Notes under the pieces: generated by a model
What the model was told of the DNA's origin: nothing
Seen by the model: the letters and a program-made list of their open reading frames with translations, nothing else
The model's database searches: none
Position numbers and translations under genes: made by a program
Source: Bifidobacterium erythrocebi
Lineage (GTDB): Bacteria; Actinomycetota; Actinomycetes; Actinomycetales; Bifidobacteriaceae
Assembly: GCF_012932675.1 (NCBI RefSeq)
Contig: NZ_JAAIIF010000013.1
Span: 1-64,000, forward strand
Reading direction: 5' to 3'
Length of the DNA: 64,000 bases
In this document: positions 33,594 through 42,393 of the stretch, piece after piece
Layout: each line of letters begins with the position of its first letter
Position numbering within the stretch: position 1 is the stretch's first letter

Positions 33594-33775
33594 CCATTTA
33601 CCGGCGTTCACCGGGCAATCGCAGAGCAACCATGGGGTTTCCATACCCCCTTCTTCCCCTCGCCCCATGCACGTGCAGTGCCTTATATACGCCTTATATA
33701 TGTCTATGTACTTTGCCCTAGCTATTATGGAAGAGGTTGTGTGCCACGGAGGCACATTCTTCGTTAAGGAGTAAG

Positions 33776-34801
33776 ATGGCGAAACATCGCAAAAGCACCC
33801 CCACTCTTGCATCCCTGAGCAAGCGTCAATGGACGCGTTTCGTCTCGGTGGTGGGCGCAGTCGGACTGCTTGCAGGTGCCGGTGTCGTCTCTCACAGTTT
33901 CTATCAGGATTCCACTTCCTCCCACGCGTCAACGACGTCGTTCTCTGCCACCGCCGCTTCCAAGGAGGTCTCCCGTAGCGGCCAGCGTGGTGCCGTGGAC
34001 GGCACGTCGTACGTCACCGTCAAGATCAACGGCAAGTCCCGTACCGTGCTGGGCACCAAGTTCACGGATGTCAAGTCCGTGCTCGACGCCGGCGATATCG
34101 TTCTGGAGCCGGAAGACACCGTCTCCCCCTCGCTGAACACCAAGGTCACCGAATCCACCGTGATCACCATCGAACGTGCGGGCGCGACGCTGGAGACCAC
34201 CGATTCGGATATCACCTTCAACGTCGTCAAGAAGGAGACCGACGCACTGCCTAAGGGCACCGAGAAGGTGCAGCAGGAAGGCAAGAACGGCGTGATGGAG
34301 GCCACGAACCTCGTCACGCGTGCAGGCGGCAAGATCGTCTCCTCCACTACGTTCGCCTCGTATGTCAAGACGGCTCCGACCGACAAGATCATTCTTGTGG
34401 GAACCGGCTCCACCGCCTCGTCCTCGTCCAGCTCGTCATCCTCGTCCTCATCGAGCTCGTCGTCCAGCGCGGCGTCCAGCCTGGGCACCACGGTTCCTGC
34501 GTCCGAGATGCAGACCTGGGCCCATGACTACCTGATTGCGAACGGATACACCGAGGCCGACTTCACCGCCGCCGTGTACATCATCAACCACGAATCCGGC
34601 TGGCGCGTGGATGCCACGAACGCCTCCTCCGGCGCATACGGCCTGCCTCAGGCGCTGCCGGGTAGCAAGATGGCCTCCGCCGGTGCCGATTGGGCAACCA
34701 ACTACCAGACCCAGTTCAAGTGGTTCGTGAGCTACTGCAACCAGCGGTACGGCTCGGTGCAGGGTGCCTACAGCTACTGGCAGACCCACCACAGCTACTG
34801 A
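33776..34801 (+). CDS. Secreted G5-domain / Apf-like lysozyme-fold protein
   Basis: A 341-residue exported protein. After a basic start comes a membrane segment (FVSVVGAVGLLAGAGVV, about residues 22-38). Residues 75-135 look like a DUF348-type domain. Residues 135-205 are a G5 domain. A nearly pure Ser linker (about residues 215-240) leads to a C-terminal lysozyme-fold module with NHESGW (likely catalytic Glu) and SGAYGLPQALPG. This module resembles aggregation-promoting-factor/transglycosylase domains, so peptidoglycan binding or cleavage is likely. Ribosome site AAGGAG is 5 nt before the ATG. A perfect terminator follows. Confidence 0.9.
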   Translation: MAKHRKSTPTLASLSKRQWTRFVSVVGAVGLLAGAGVVSHSFYQDSTSSHASTTSFSATAASKEVSRSGQRGAVDGTSYVTVKINGKSRTVLGTKFTDVKSVLDAGDIVLEPEDTVSPSLNTKVTESTVITIERAGATLETTDSDITFNVVKKETDALPKGTEKVQQEGKNGVMEATNLVTRAGGKIVSSTTFASYVKTAPTDKIILVGTGSTASSSSSSSSSSSSSSSSSAASSLGTTVPASEMQTWAHDYLIANGYTEADFTAAVYIINHESGWRVDATNASSGAYGLPQALPGSKMASAGADWATNYQTQFKWFVSYCNQRYGSVQGAYSYWQTHHSY

Positions 34802-34816
34802 TAGAGCTTTCCATAC

Positions 34817-34860
34817 AAATGGGGCGTTGCGATTCACCTACGAATCGCAACGCCCCATTT
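34817..34860. terminator. Bidirectional terminator with 19-bp perfect stem
   Basis: AAATGGGGCGTTGCGATTC (34817-34835) pairs with its exact complement at 34842-34860, followed by T. It lies between the convergent G5-protein and FucO-like genes. Confidence 0.85.
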
Positions 34861-34989
34861 TCATATGTTCTCTTTCCGCCGTCCAAAACGCGGCATGCCC
34901 ATCGGTCTCACGAATCGCGAAGACGACCGATGGGCATGCACATCATTGGCGTCGCACCCGCATGATCGACGGCGGTGCAACGCAGCCGA

Positions 34990-36141
34990 TCACATCAGGC
35001 TGGTGTAGATCTTGAGGATCTCCTCCTGCGTGGCCTGACGCGGGTTGCCCGGCGTGCACACGTCGTGGAAGGCATCGTGGGCCAGCGGCTCAAGATCGGC
35101 CTCGGTGGCGCCGACCTCGGAGATCTTGGTCGGGTTGCCCAGGTCGACGGTGAGCTTATGCACGGCCTGCACGGCCTCCTCGCGCACTGTTTCGATGTCT
35201 CCGGTGTACGCGTCCTCCACGCCGAAGGCGTCGGCGATGTCACGGTACTTCTCGCCGGTGTAGTCCTTGTTGTATTCCATGACCGGCGCCAGCAGGATGC
35301 CGTTGGCCACGCCGTGGGCCACGCCCAGACGGCCGCCCAGCGGATGCGCCATGCCGTGCACCAGGCCCAGGCCAACGTTGGAGTAGGCCATGCCGGTGAT
35401 GTAGGAGGCGTAGGCCATCTGCTCGCCGGCAGCCACGTCGCCGTCCGCGCTCTTGGCCAGGTTCTTGGCGATCATGCGGATGGTCTGCATGGACAGGCAG
35501 TCGGACAGGCTCCACGCGCCCGGGGTGATGTAGCCTTCGATGGCGTGGGTCAGTGCGTCGAGACCGGTGGCGACCTTGAGGCCGCGCGGCATGGAATCGG
35601 TCAGATCCGGGTCCACGAAGGCGACGATCGGGATGTCGTGCGGATCGACGGCCACGAACTTGCGCTTGTTGGCGGTGTCGGTGATCACATAGTTGATGGT
35701 GGTCTCGGATGCGGTGCCGGCGGTGGTCGGCACGCCGAAGATCGGCACGGACGGGTTCTTGGTGTCGGCCACGCCTTCAAGGCTCAGCACGTCGGAGAAC
35801 TCGGGGTTGGCGGTGACGATGCCGATGCCCTTGCAGGTGTCCTGCGGGGAACCGCCGCCCAGACCGATCAGGAAGTCCGCACCGGAGGCCGCGAACTTGG
35901 CGACGCCGTCCTGGATGCATTCGACCGGCGGATTCGGCTTGACGTTGTCGAACACCTCATACGGCATGCCCACCTCGTCCAGCACATCGGTGACCTTCTT
36001 GACGGTACCGGTCTTCAACAGCACCGGATCGGTGACGATGAACGCCTTGGTGAATCCGTGGGACTTGGCGACATTCGGGATCTCCTTGATCGCGCCACGG
36101 CCGAAATATGCAGTCTGGTTGAAAATCATGCGGTAGACCAT
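34990..36141 (-). CDS. fucO: Iron-containing alcohol dehydrogenase, lactaldehyde reductase-like
   Basis: A 383-residue group III (iron) alcohol dehydrogenase. It has the NAD loop GLGGGSPQDTCKGIGI and the metal/His cluster DALTHAIEGYI, HGMAHPLGGRLGVAHGVAN. It is closest to lactaldehyde:1,2-propanediol oxidoreductase, which disposes of lactaldehyde formed from fucose or rhamnose and regenerates NAD+. ATG at 36141 has AAAGGAG upstream; the extension to 36210 lacks one. No fucose genes are adjacent, so the assignment rests on sequence alone. Confidence 0.88.
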   Translation of the reverse strand: MVYRMIFNQTAYFGRGAIKEIPNVAKSHGFTKAFIVTDPVLLKTGTVKKVTDVLDEVGMPYEVFDNVKPNPPVECIQDGVAKFAASGADFLIGLGGGSPQDTCKGIGIVTANPEFSDVLSLEGVADTKNPSVPIFGVPTTAGTASETTINYVITDTANKRKFVAVDPHDIPIVAFVDPDLTDSMPRGLKVATGLDALTHAIEGYITPGAWSLSDCLSMQTIRMIAKNLAKSADGDVAAGEQMAYASYITGMAYSNVGLGLVHGMAHPLGGRLGVAHGVANGILLAPVMEYNKDYTGEKYRDIADAFGVEDAYTGDIETVREEAVQAVHKLTVDLGNPTKISEVGATEADLEPLAHDAFHDVCTPGNPRQATQEEILKIYTSLM

Positions 36142-36433
36142 ATGCTTATTCTCCTTTGAAAGCCGGTTGTCTATAGCTTGCTTGGTTTCACGCTTCTTCA
36201 CGTGTTCCAACAGTCATTCAGTATACGCGCGTCGCAATGTGAACGGAAACATCAACACACTGTCACGCGTGATATTTCGCGGGGCATCGCACGAGCCGCC
36301 CCGGGTTCGCCCGGTTGGGCATAATGGAGAACGGCGTGCAGTCCGTCGGCATCGATATCAGCAAACCCGCATCGGCGTCGACGACACCATACGCATATAC
36401 GTTATATAGGTTCATTCAAGGAGTCGTCCGATT

Positions 36434-36949
36434 ATGAGCAGCAACAACAGCAACCCGGACCCGCAGGCCGTGGCGGCGGATCTCGCCAAAAGCGTGGACA
36501 AGGCCGCACGCAAGGTCGTGTCGCTTACCGACAAGGGGCCGATCAAGGGATTTAAGAAGTTCCTCTCCCGCGGTTCGATGATCGACATGGCAGTCGGCGT
36601 GGTCATGGGCTCCGCCGTCACCACCGTGGTCAATGCGATCGTGAACCACCTCATCAGCCCGCTGATCGGCATGATCGGCGGCGTGCCGGATATGTCCGGC
36701 GTGCTGACGATCACCTTCAACGGCGCCACCATCTCGTTCGGCGCGATCCTCAACGCCATCATCAACTTCCTGCTGATCGGCGTGGCCGTGTACTTCTGCA
36801 TCGTGCTGCCGATCAACAAGCTGCGCGACATGGCCAACGCGGAGGACGACGCGAATACGGAACCATCCACCGAGGAACAGACCCTCGCAGTGCTGCAGGA
36901 GATCCGCGACGAGCTCAAGCAGAACCACACTGCGGCGAGCGAACGCTGA
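36434..36949 (+). CDS. mscL: Large-conductance mechanosensitive channel
   Basis: A 171-residue channel subunit. The N-terminal 45 residues are cytoplasmic, then FKKFLSRGSMIDMAVGVVMGSAVTTVV-type TM1 lines the pore with the Gly-rich face. A periplasmic loop and TM2 (NFLLIGVAVYFCIVLPINKL) follow, then a cytoplasmic amphipathic helix (EEQTLAVLQEIRDELK). The pentamer opens at high membrane tension to release solutes on osmotic downshift. E. coli MscL has 136 residues; the extra part here is the N-terminal tail. Ribosome site AAGGAG. Confidence 0.95.
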   Translation: MSSNNSNPDPQAVAADLAKSVDKAARKVVSLTDKGPIKGFKKFLSRGSMIDMAVGVVMGSAVTTVVNAIVNHLISPLIGMIGGVPDMSGVLTITFNGATISFGAILNAIINFLLIGVAVYFCIVLPINKLRDMANAEDDANTEPSTEEQTLAVLQEIRDELKQNHTAASER

Positions 36950-37006
36950 ACATCCTCAACGCCAACACCATCCACCGTTCAATCTTCCCCACACATCGGA
37001 GCATTC

Positions 37007-37567
37007 ATGGCCACTCAGCGCGACTTCAAAGGCAACAGCCTGCTTATCGCGACGGATAACTACGTAGTCGTCGATCTTGAAACCACCGGCGTCAGCCCGG
37101 CACGCGACCGCATCATCGAAATCGGCGCGGTCCGCGTCGAGCAGGGCACCGTCACCGCCGAATACAGCAAGCTGGTGAATCCCGGCCAGCCCGTGGGAGG
37201 CTTCATCACCGGCCTTACCGGCATCAGCGACGAGATGGTGAGCAGCGCGAGCCCGATCGACGACGTACTGCCGGACTTTCTCGGTCACCTGCGACCGGAT
37301 GACACGATCGTGGCGCACAACGCGAACTTCGACATCAACTTCCTGTACGACAACTGCATGCGCACGCTGGGCAAGCCGTTCTCGCACGATTTCATCGACA
37401 CGCTGCGCATGAGCCGCGCGCTGTTCCCGCAGGAGCGACAGCATCGGCTGGTGGATCTGATCCAGCGGTTCGGCATCGCCGATGAGGAGGAGCACCGTGG
37501 CCTGAGCGATGCGTTGCAGACGGTGGAATGCTATGAGCATATGAAACCGCTGCTGGCGAATCTTTAG
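37007..37567 (+). CDS. DnaQ-like 3'-5' exonuclease (DEDDh)
   Basis: A 186-residue exonuclease of the DNA polymerase III epsilon type. Exo I is VVDLETTG (two metal-binding acids), Exo II AHNANFDINFLY, and Exo III has the HRGLSDAL His and Asp. It lacks polymerase-binding extensions, so it may be a stand-alone DNA/RNA exonuclease (such as an RNase T or oligoribonuclease-like role) rather than the replicative proofreader. ATG has CGGAGCATTC upstream (weak). It ends at a terminator. Confidence 0.9.
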   Translation: MATQRDFKGNSLLIATDNYVVVDLETTGVSPARDRIIEIGAVRVEQGTVTAEYSKLVNPGQPVGGFITGLTGISDEMVSSASPIDDVLPDFLGHLRPDDTIVAHNANFDINFLYDNCMRTLGKPFSHDFIDTLRMSRALFPQERQHRLVDLIQRFGIADEEEHRGLSDALQTVECYEHMKPLLANL

Positions 37568-37599
37568 CCGAGCCGATTGCGGTGTTTCGATGGACTGGC

Positions 37600-37623
37600 C
37601 CCGTTGGAAGCGATTCCGACGGG
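37600..37623 (+). terminator. Terminator of the DnaQ-like gene
   Basis: CCCGTTGGAA and TTCCGACGGG with loop GCGA, followed by TCTTTGTTTTT. Confidence 0.85.
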
Positions 37624-37732
37624 TCTTTGTTTTTACCCACACCATGCTCACACATTGCCGTCATACATACGCTTAGGCATGGGGATTATGGCAGAGGACG
37701 AAATACGGAAACCATTGGGGAATAAAAAGAAA

Positions 37733-37752
37733 AGCCGCTGTTTCCAGCGGCT
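37733..37752 (-). terminator. Terminator of tRNA-Glu
   Basis: Perfect stem AGCCGCTG / CAGCGGCT with a 4-nt loop, followed on the minus strand by TTTTCTTTTT. Confidence 0.9.
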
Positions 37753-37757
37753 CGTGT

Positions 37758-37832
37758 TGGTACCCCCTGAGAGAGTCGAACTCTCGTTGTCAGATTGAAA
37801 GTCTGGTGTCCTAACCGTTAGACGAAGGGGGC
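37758..37832 (-). tRNA. tRNA-Glu (anticodon TTC)
   Basis: The minus strand starts GCCCCCTTCGTCTAACGGTT and folds as a cloverleaf. The anticodon loop CTTTCAA gives TTC. The T-arm is GAGAGTTCGACTCTC. The 3' CCA is encoded. A strong terminator follows immediately. Confidence 0.95.
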
Positions 37833-37944
37833 CTGACAACTCGATTAATAATACACGAGTCGCCACGTCATGCAAATCGGATTGGCCTTACGGCGTGTCG
37901 CACTGTTTTCCAAGGACTCGCGCCACGACCGGCAAGACGCCTGC

Positions 37945-38805
37945 TCATATCTTGCGGTAGGTGAAGTCGTGAATCACACGGCCGGCCGCAAGACCTTTCT
38001 TCTCGAAGTTCGTCAGCACGCGGCCGGCGAAACGCTCCGATTCGGTGAAGTCGGCATGCGGCATATCCGCAGCCATATCGGCGTTGCCCTTGCCCACATG
38101 CTCGATCGGCAGGCTCACGGTCAGGCCGCCGTCGTTCTTCCAGCCATCAAGGCCGTCCATCACCTCGTGCACGTGCAGCGCATAATCCTCGATATCCGTG
38201 GCGATGCGCCACACTCCCCCATCCGCCAGGGCACGGCGCACCTGGCCCGCCAGCTCGGGTTGCACGATGCGGCGCTTGTGATGCTTCTTCTTGGGCCACG
38301 GGTCGGGGAAGAACGTCCACACTTCGGCGGCCACGCCGTCGGCCATGACCTTGAACAGCTCGGGGGCGTTCACCTGCGCCACGCGCAGGTTCCTCAGCCC
38401 CTTCTTGCCCGCAAGCAGCAGCGTGTGGGCCACACCGGGATCATATACCTCCAGCGCCAGGAAGTTCGTGCCGGGGTTCGCCTCGGCAGCCGCCACGACG
38501 TTCTCGCCCTGCCCGGTGCCGATCTCCACGACAAGCGGGTTGGCATTGCCCCACGTCTTGCGCGCATACTCCGCATCGAGCACGAACCCCTCGCGCACGT
38601 CCAGCGAGCCTTCGCCGGCATTGATGTCGAGCAGATAGTCAGCGGCATAGTTGTCCCACGCACGCTGCAGCCGCGCATCCAAGCGCCCGGACCTGCGCAC
38701 GAACGACAGCACTTTATGAATGGGATGCCCGTTTTCCCCCTGCCCAGGCACGTGACGCGCCGACACGTCGGAAATATTCTGGTTTTTTTCGTTGTTTTCC
38801 TGCAT
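37945..38805 (-). CDS. trmB: tRNA (guanine-N7-)-methyltransferase
   Basis: A 286-residue SAM-dependent enzyme that makes m7G46 in the tRNA variable loop. The SAM motif is [14 protein letters not shown]. The family motif [14 protein letters not shown] is present near residue 190. About 60 extra N-terminal residues with [18 protein letters not shown] are common in actinobacterial forms. GATAAT stands 8 nt before the ATG, but AGAGGA overlaps the same space, so leaderless or ribosome-site initiation cannot be separated. Its neighbours are tRNA genes. Confidence 0.95.
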   Translation of the reverse strand: MQENNEKNQNISDVSARHVPGQGENGHPIHKVLSFVRRSGRLDARLQRAWDNYAADYLLDINAGEGSLDVREGFVLDAEYARKTWGNANPLVVEIGTGQGENVVAAAEANPGTNFLALEVYDPGVAHTLLLAGKKGLRNLRVAQVNAPELFKVMADGVAAEVWTFFPDPWPKKKHHKRRIVQPELAGQVRRALADGGVWRIATDIEDYALHVHEVMDGLDGWKNDGGLTVSLPIEHVGKGNADMAADMPHADFTESERFAGRVLTNFEKKGLAAGRVIHDFTYRKI

Positions 38806-38920
38806 AGTCCTCTATTATCCATGCGCTCCGGCCAGATTGGGCGAATATCGTGTTTTCAGGTCAAAAACGTTGGAAAATAGCCGTTTTCAGCACATTGCCG
38901 CAAGCGCGACACGCCGAGAG

Positions 38921-38948
38921 TTGCGCCATCTCCAGAAGTCTGTAATAT
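38921..38948 (+). promoter_or_regulatory. Promoter of tRNA-Asp/tRNA-Phe
   Basis: TTGCGC and TAATAT are separated by 16 bp, about 35 bp before the tRNA-Asp gene. Confidence 0.55.
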
Positions 38949-38983
38949 TACATCTCGTTGCTTCGCAAGAACGAAAACAACAC

Positions 38984-39057
38984 GGCCCCGTAGCTCAGTT
39001 GGTTAGAGCGCCGCCCTGTCACGGCGGAGGTCACCGGTTCAAGTCCGGCCGGGGTCG
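38984..39057 (+). tRNA. tRNA-Asp (anticodon GTC)
   Basis: Acceptor GGCCCCG pairs with CGGGGTC. The anticodon loop CTGTCAC gives GTC. D-loop and T-arm (CCGGTTCAAGTCCGG) are standard. CCA is not encoded. Confidence 0.96.
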
Positions 39058-39070
39058 CTAGAATTGTCAG

Positions 39071-39092
39071 AACCCGGTTCGCCGGGTTTTTT
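39071..39092 (+). terminator. Terminator-like hairpin between tRNA-Asp and tRNA-Phe
   Basis: AACCCGG-TTCG-CCGGGTT followed by TTTT. It would end or attenuate transcription before tRNA-Phe. Confidence 0.8.
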
Positions 39093-39101
39093 CAACTCTA
39101 T

Positions 39102-39177
39102 GGCTCTGTAGCTCAGTTGGTAGAGCGAACGACTGAAAATCGTTAGGTCAGCGGATCGATGCCGCTCGGAGCCACCA
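39102..39177 (+). tRNA. tRNA-Phe (anticodon GAA)
   Basis: Acceptor GGCTCTG pairs with CGGAGCC. The anticodon loop CTGAAAA gives GAA. CCA is encoded. It lies 44 bp after tRNA-Asp. Confidence 0.95.
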
Positions 39178-39181
39178 CTTG

Positions 39182-39214
39182 AAACCCTCGCCGGAAACGG
39201 TGAGGGTTTTTCAT
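39182..39214 (+). terminator. Terminator of tRNA-Phe
   Basis: AAACCCTCgCCG / CGGtGAGGGTTT with a GAAA loop and a T-run. Confidence 0.88.
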
Positions 39215-39375
39215 TATCTCCGCCTCTTTTGGTGATGTCTCTTATTCCACGTCACCAAACTCCATGAGTTTCCAAAGCCGCAACATCCACCACCCTGAAC
39301 GATAGGCAGCGCCCCCTATCCCCTCAGAACCGCGAAAACGGCCACCAACCGTCCGCATAGCCCTGATACAAGAGA

Positions 39376-39451
39376 AGGCCGGCATACGCGATGTAAGACC
39401 GTGCGTTCGGCCAAATTGGCCTTGACGTACCGTCAATGCGTATGCCGGCCT
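39376..39451 (-). terminator. Complex multi-stem element after the phosphatase gene
   Basis: Outer 14-bp arms AGGCCGGCATACGC (39376-39389) and its exact complement (39438-39451) enclose two palindromes, GGCCAAATTGGCC (39409-39421) and TTGACG-TAC-CGTCAA (39423-39437). It lies about 30 bp beyond the phosphatase stop on the minus strand and is followed by TTCTCTTGT, so termination is plausible. Confidence 0.6.
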
Positions 39452-39479
39452 CCGCCGGTCAGATTCGCAAACAGAGAAC

Positions 39480-40001
39480 TCAGCCCTGCAACTGCTGCTC
39501 CACCCAATCCACAATATATGGTGCGACATGCTCGATCTGGTCGATGGCAACCTCGAACTCATGCTCGCCCCCATACCACGGGTCGACCAGGTCGATCTGG
39601 CTCTCGTGACCGGGCTTCGGCGTAGGCAGATCAGGATCGAAACTGCGGTACATGTGCACCTCGCCGCGCTTCGACGGCGGCAGCTGGCGCAGCAGCGCAT
39701 GCATATGCGATGCGGTCATCGGCAGGAACAGATCGGTGCGTTCGATCTCGTCTCGGCTGATGCGGTGCGCGAAATGATCGCGCGGAATCTCATCGCCATA
39801 CCCGCGCTGGCGCAGCACGTGCACGGCACGCGGATCGATCGGATGGCTCCATTCCTCGTCGGAGACACCGCTGGATTCCACGTTCACGCGGTCGCCGAGG
39901 CCACGTTCGTTGAAGAAGTGCCGCAGAATGATCTCCCCCATCGGGGAACGGCAGATATTGCCGGTGCAGACTGTCATTACCGTATAGGTGTCGTTGGTCA
40001 T
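39480..40001 (-). CDS. Low-molecular-weight protein-tyrosine-phosphatase
   Basis: A 173-residue phosphatase. The P-loop is VCTGNICRSP, with Cys12 as nucleophile and Arg18, and the general-acid motif is DPWYGG near residue 140. It is usually paired with tyrosine kinases of exopolysaccharide synthesis, but no such genes are adjacent. Some members instead act on arginine phosphate or small molecules. ATG at 40001 has AAAGGA 8 nt upstream, so it was preferred to 40016. Confidence 0.93.
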   Translation of the reverse strand: MTNDTYTVMTVCTGNICRSPMGEIILRHFFNERGLGDRVNVESSGVSDEEWSHPIDPRAVHVLRQRGYGDEIPRDHFAHRISRDEIERTDLFLPMTASHMHALLRQLPPSKRGEVHMYRSFDPDLPTPKPGHESQIDLVDPWYGGEHEFEVAIDQIEHVAPYIVDWVEQQLQG

Positions 40002-40085
40002 ATCGTTCCTTTTCATGGCTCGTAATATGCGAGGATGCCGCAGGGATTCTGCGGCATCCTCAACGTCTGATGTGTTCGGCTGTGT

Positions 40086-40748
40086 TCAGCGCACACGCGC
40101 GAACGTGCGGAACCGGTATCCGTCGATGCCGCAATCCGCGTTCTTCGGCGTGAACCGGATCGAACGATCCACCACGCTCCACTCCCCTCGCTCGGCAAGT
40201 GCGTCGATGTCGGGCGCGTAGGTGTCGGCGTCGACCGCCGCGTCGATGTCGGTCACATACACCTTGTTGGCGATGGGCATCGCCTCGCGGAACAGTTCCG
40301 CGCCGCCGATCACCCAGATCTCCGAGCGGTCGAGCCCGTCGTCCGGGATGGCTTCCTGGCGTGCCAGGTCGAGCGCGTCCTCCAAGCTGCCGACGACCGT
40401 GGCACCGATTGCACGGTACTGCGTGTCATGCGTGATGACGATATTGTCTCGGTTCGGCAACGGCCGGTACTTCGGCGACAGGGATTCCCATGTGCGCCGA
40501 CCCATGATCACCGGATGCGACACCGTCAGCTCCTGGAAATGCTTCAGGTCTTCGGAAAGGTGCCACGGCATACCGCCCTTGTATCCGATGGCCCCCTGCC
40601 GCCCCGACTTGTCGCGGGCCTGCGCCCAAATCAAATTCACCGAGAATGTCTTGGGGAAATCGTCACCCCAATCCTCGGATTCCTCCAGCCCGGCACTTCC
40701 GGGCTCGGGTTCGTGATAGCCGCTGCGGCTATTACTGTCATGCTCCAT
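40086..40748 (-). CDS. folA: Dihydrofolate reductase
   Basis: A 220-residue NADPH-dependent enzyme that restores tetrahydrofolate after thymidylate synthesis. Motifs present are IGYKGGMPWHLSEDLKHF (substrate region), MGRRTWESL and WVIGGAELFREAM (NADPH binding). About 45 acidic residues precede the fold (normal length is near 160). ATG at 40748 has AAGGAG 8 nt upstream. It lies 75 bp downstream of thyA on the same strand, so the two probably form a unit. Confidence 0.95.
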   Translation of the reverse strand: MEHDSNSRSGYHEPEPGSAGLEESEDWGDDFPKTFSVNLIWAQARDKSGRQGAIGYKGGMPWHLSEDLKHFQELTVSHPVIMGRRTWESLSPKYRPLPNRDNIVITHDTQYRAIGATVVGSLEDALDLARQEAIPDDGLDRSEIWVIGGAELFREAMPIANKVYVTDIDAAVDADTYAPDIDALAERGEWSVVDRSIRFTPKNADCGIDGYRFRTFARVR

Positions 40749-40823
40749 TTCACTCACTCCTTGGGTTTCTCGGAACTGGCTCACCAGTCTATTAGACGGC
40801 GGAGACGCGCCGCTGCAGCCACG

Positions 40824-41696
40824 TCATACGGCGACGGGGGCCTTGATGGTGGGATGGTGCCGGTAGCCGATGATGTGGAAATCCTCGTACTTGTAGTCGA
40901 ACAGCGAGGGCTCCTTGTCGATCTGGATCTGCGAGTACGGGTACGGTTCGCGGCCCAGCTGCTCGATGAACTGCTCGACGTGATTGTCGTAGATATGGCA
41001 GTCGCCGCCGGTCCACACGAATTCGCCCGGCTCCAGCCCGGCCTGCTGGGCCATCATGAGCGTGAGCAGCGAATAGGAGGCGATGTTGAACGGCACGCCG
41101 AGGAACATGTCGCAGGAACGCTGGTACAGCTGGCAGCTGAGTTTGCCGTCCGCCACGTAGAACTGGAAGAGCGCGTGGCACGGCGGCAATGCCATGTTCT
41201 CGACTTCGGCCGGATTCCAGGCGGATACCACCATGCGGCGGGAATCGGGGTGGTTCTTGATGAGGTCGAGCACGTTCGAGATCTGGTCGATGGTGCGGTT
41301 CGGATCCTCCGGGGTGGGAGCCGGCCAGGAACGCCACTGCACGCCGTAGACCGGGCCAAGATCGCCGTTCTCGTCGGCCCACTCGTCCCAGATGTGCACG
41401 TTGTGTTCCAACAGCCAGTTGATGTTGCTCGACCCCTTGAGGAACCACAGCAGCTCGTAGGCAAGACCCTTGAAGAACACCGTCTTGGTGGTGAGCAGCG
41501 GGAAATACTGGCTCAGGTCGAATCTCATCTGCTGGCCGAACAGCGATATGGTGCCGGTTCCGGTGCGATCGGACTTCAACGTGCCTTCGGCGAAGATCTT
41601 GCGTACCAGATCCTCATAGGGCATGGGGATGTCCGTCTTGGGACGGGCGGGGATACGGGAACGGATTTGAGCGAGTTGTTCGGAAGTTAAAGCCAT
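40824..41696 (-). CDS. thyA: Thymidylate synthase
   Basis: A 290-residue folate-dependent enzyme converting dUMP to dTMP. The nucleophile is Cys173 in [12 protein letters not shown]. The phosphate-binding [24 protein letters not shown] and the C-terminal IKAPVAV are all present. ATG at 41696 was chosen because TACACT stands 7 nt before it, without a ribosome site. The in-frame ATG at 41732 would put the promoter inside the gene. It is followed by folA, which regenerates the folate used. Confidence 0.96.
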   Translation of the reverse strand: MALTSEQLAQIRSRIPARPKTDIPMPYEDLVRKIFAEGTLKSDRTGTGTISLFGQQMRFDLSQYFPLLTTKTVFFKGLAYELLWFLKGSSNINWLLEHNVHIWDEWADENGDLGPVYGVQWRSWPAPTPEDPNRTIDQISNVLDLIKNHPDSRRMVVSAWNPAEVENMALPPCHALFQFYVADGKLSCQLYQRSCDMFLGVPFNIASYSLLTLMMAQQAGLEPGEFVWTGGDCHIYDNHVEQFIEQLGREPYPYSQIQIDKEPSLFDYKYEDFHIIGYRHHPTIKAPVAV

Positions 41697-41709
41697 GGAT
41701 TCCAGTGTA
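41697..41709 (-). promoter_or_regulatory. -10 element of a likely leaderless promoter (thyA)
   Basis: TACACT (41704-41709) lies 7 nt before the ATG. Confidence 0.6.
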
Positions 41710-41853
41710 GCCAAACGTAAGGCCGAGACCATGATGCCACGGGGATTGCGCCGAGAATGGAACCGCGGCGCCGCACGAACGGCATGTGGGGCATAATGGA
41801 TTGCGATATCGTCACGTGGCTACGTGTAGCCGATCGGTTGTAAGGAGAAGCAT

Positions 41854-42267
41854 ATGGCAAAGCGACTGTGGGTCGAGCGCAACAAGGACGGTTCCTGGGA
41901 CGCCTTCAGCGAGGATGGCGCACATATCAAGTTCGGTAAGGGCCGTGGCCAGTTCACCCCCGGCGATCTGATGAAGATCGCCCTGGCAGGCTGCGCGGCG
42001 CTGTCCAGCCAGTTCGCCGTCGAACATACCCTGGGCGAGGGCAAGGGCGCGAAGATCGTTGTGGACGGCACCTACGACGCCGACAACGATGCCTATACCG
42101 CCTTCGAGGAGCAGCTGGAGGTCGACGCCACCGGTGCCGGACTGAGCGACGAGGACGCCGACAAGCTCGCCGAGCGCATCTCCCGCCATGTGGACAAGGC
42201 GTGCACCGTCAAGCACACCTATGTGCAGGAGACCCCGGTGCGTATGAGCGTCACCGTCAAGCACTGA
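41854..42267 (+). CDS. OsmC-family protein
   Basis: A 137-residue OsmC/Ohr-fold protein. The cores GDLMKIALAGCAALSSQFAVEH and HVDKACTVKHTYVQETP each hold one Cys, matching the two catalytic cysteines of organic hydroperoxide-reducing OsmC proteins. It would detoxify peroxides using thiols such as thioredoxin or a dihydrolipoyl protein. The ribosome site is AAGGAG, 7 nt before the ATG. It is monocistronic and ends at a hairpin shared with the convergent UspA gene. Confidence 0.88.
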   Translation: MAKRLWVERNKDGSWDAFSEDGAHIKFGKGRGQFTPGDLMKIALAGCAALSSQFAVEHTLGEGKGAKIVVDGTYDADNDAYTAFEEQLEVDATGAGLSDEDADKLAERISRHVDKACTVKHTYVQETPVRMSVTVKH

Positions 42268-42286
42268 GCGACTTAAGCGCATAGCA

Positions 42287-42333
42287 TAAGGAAAGCCGGC
42301 CATCCGCATTTCGCAGGTGGTCGGCTTTCCTTA
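42287..42333. terminator. Terminator between osmC-like and uspA-like genes
   Basis: TAAGGAAAGCCG (42287-42298) pairs with CGGCTTTCCTTA (42322-42333). The inner part pairs GGCCA with TGGTC. Confidence 0.8.
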
Positions 42334-42393
42334 TATGCATCTATGCATCCGTCACAATGCCGCTCCGTTATGATGCGGTAGCGCGTGTTCGGA

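Noticed and set aside
39061..39101. Single tRNA-Asp/tRNA-Phe transcript
   Set aside because: A hairpin with a T-run lies between them, so co-transcription is possible but cannot be assumed.
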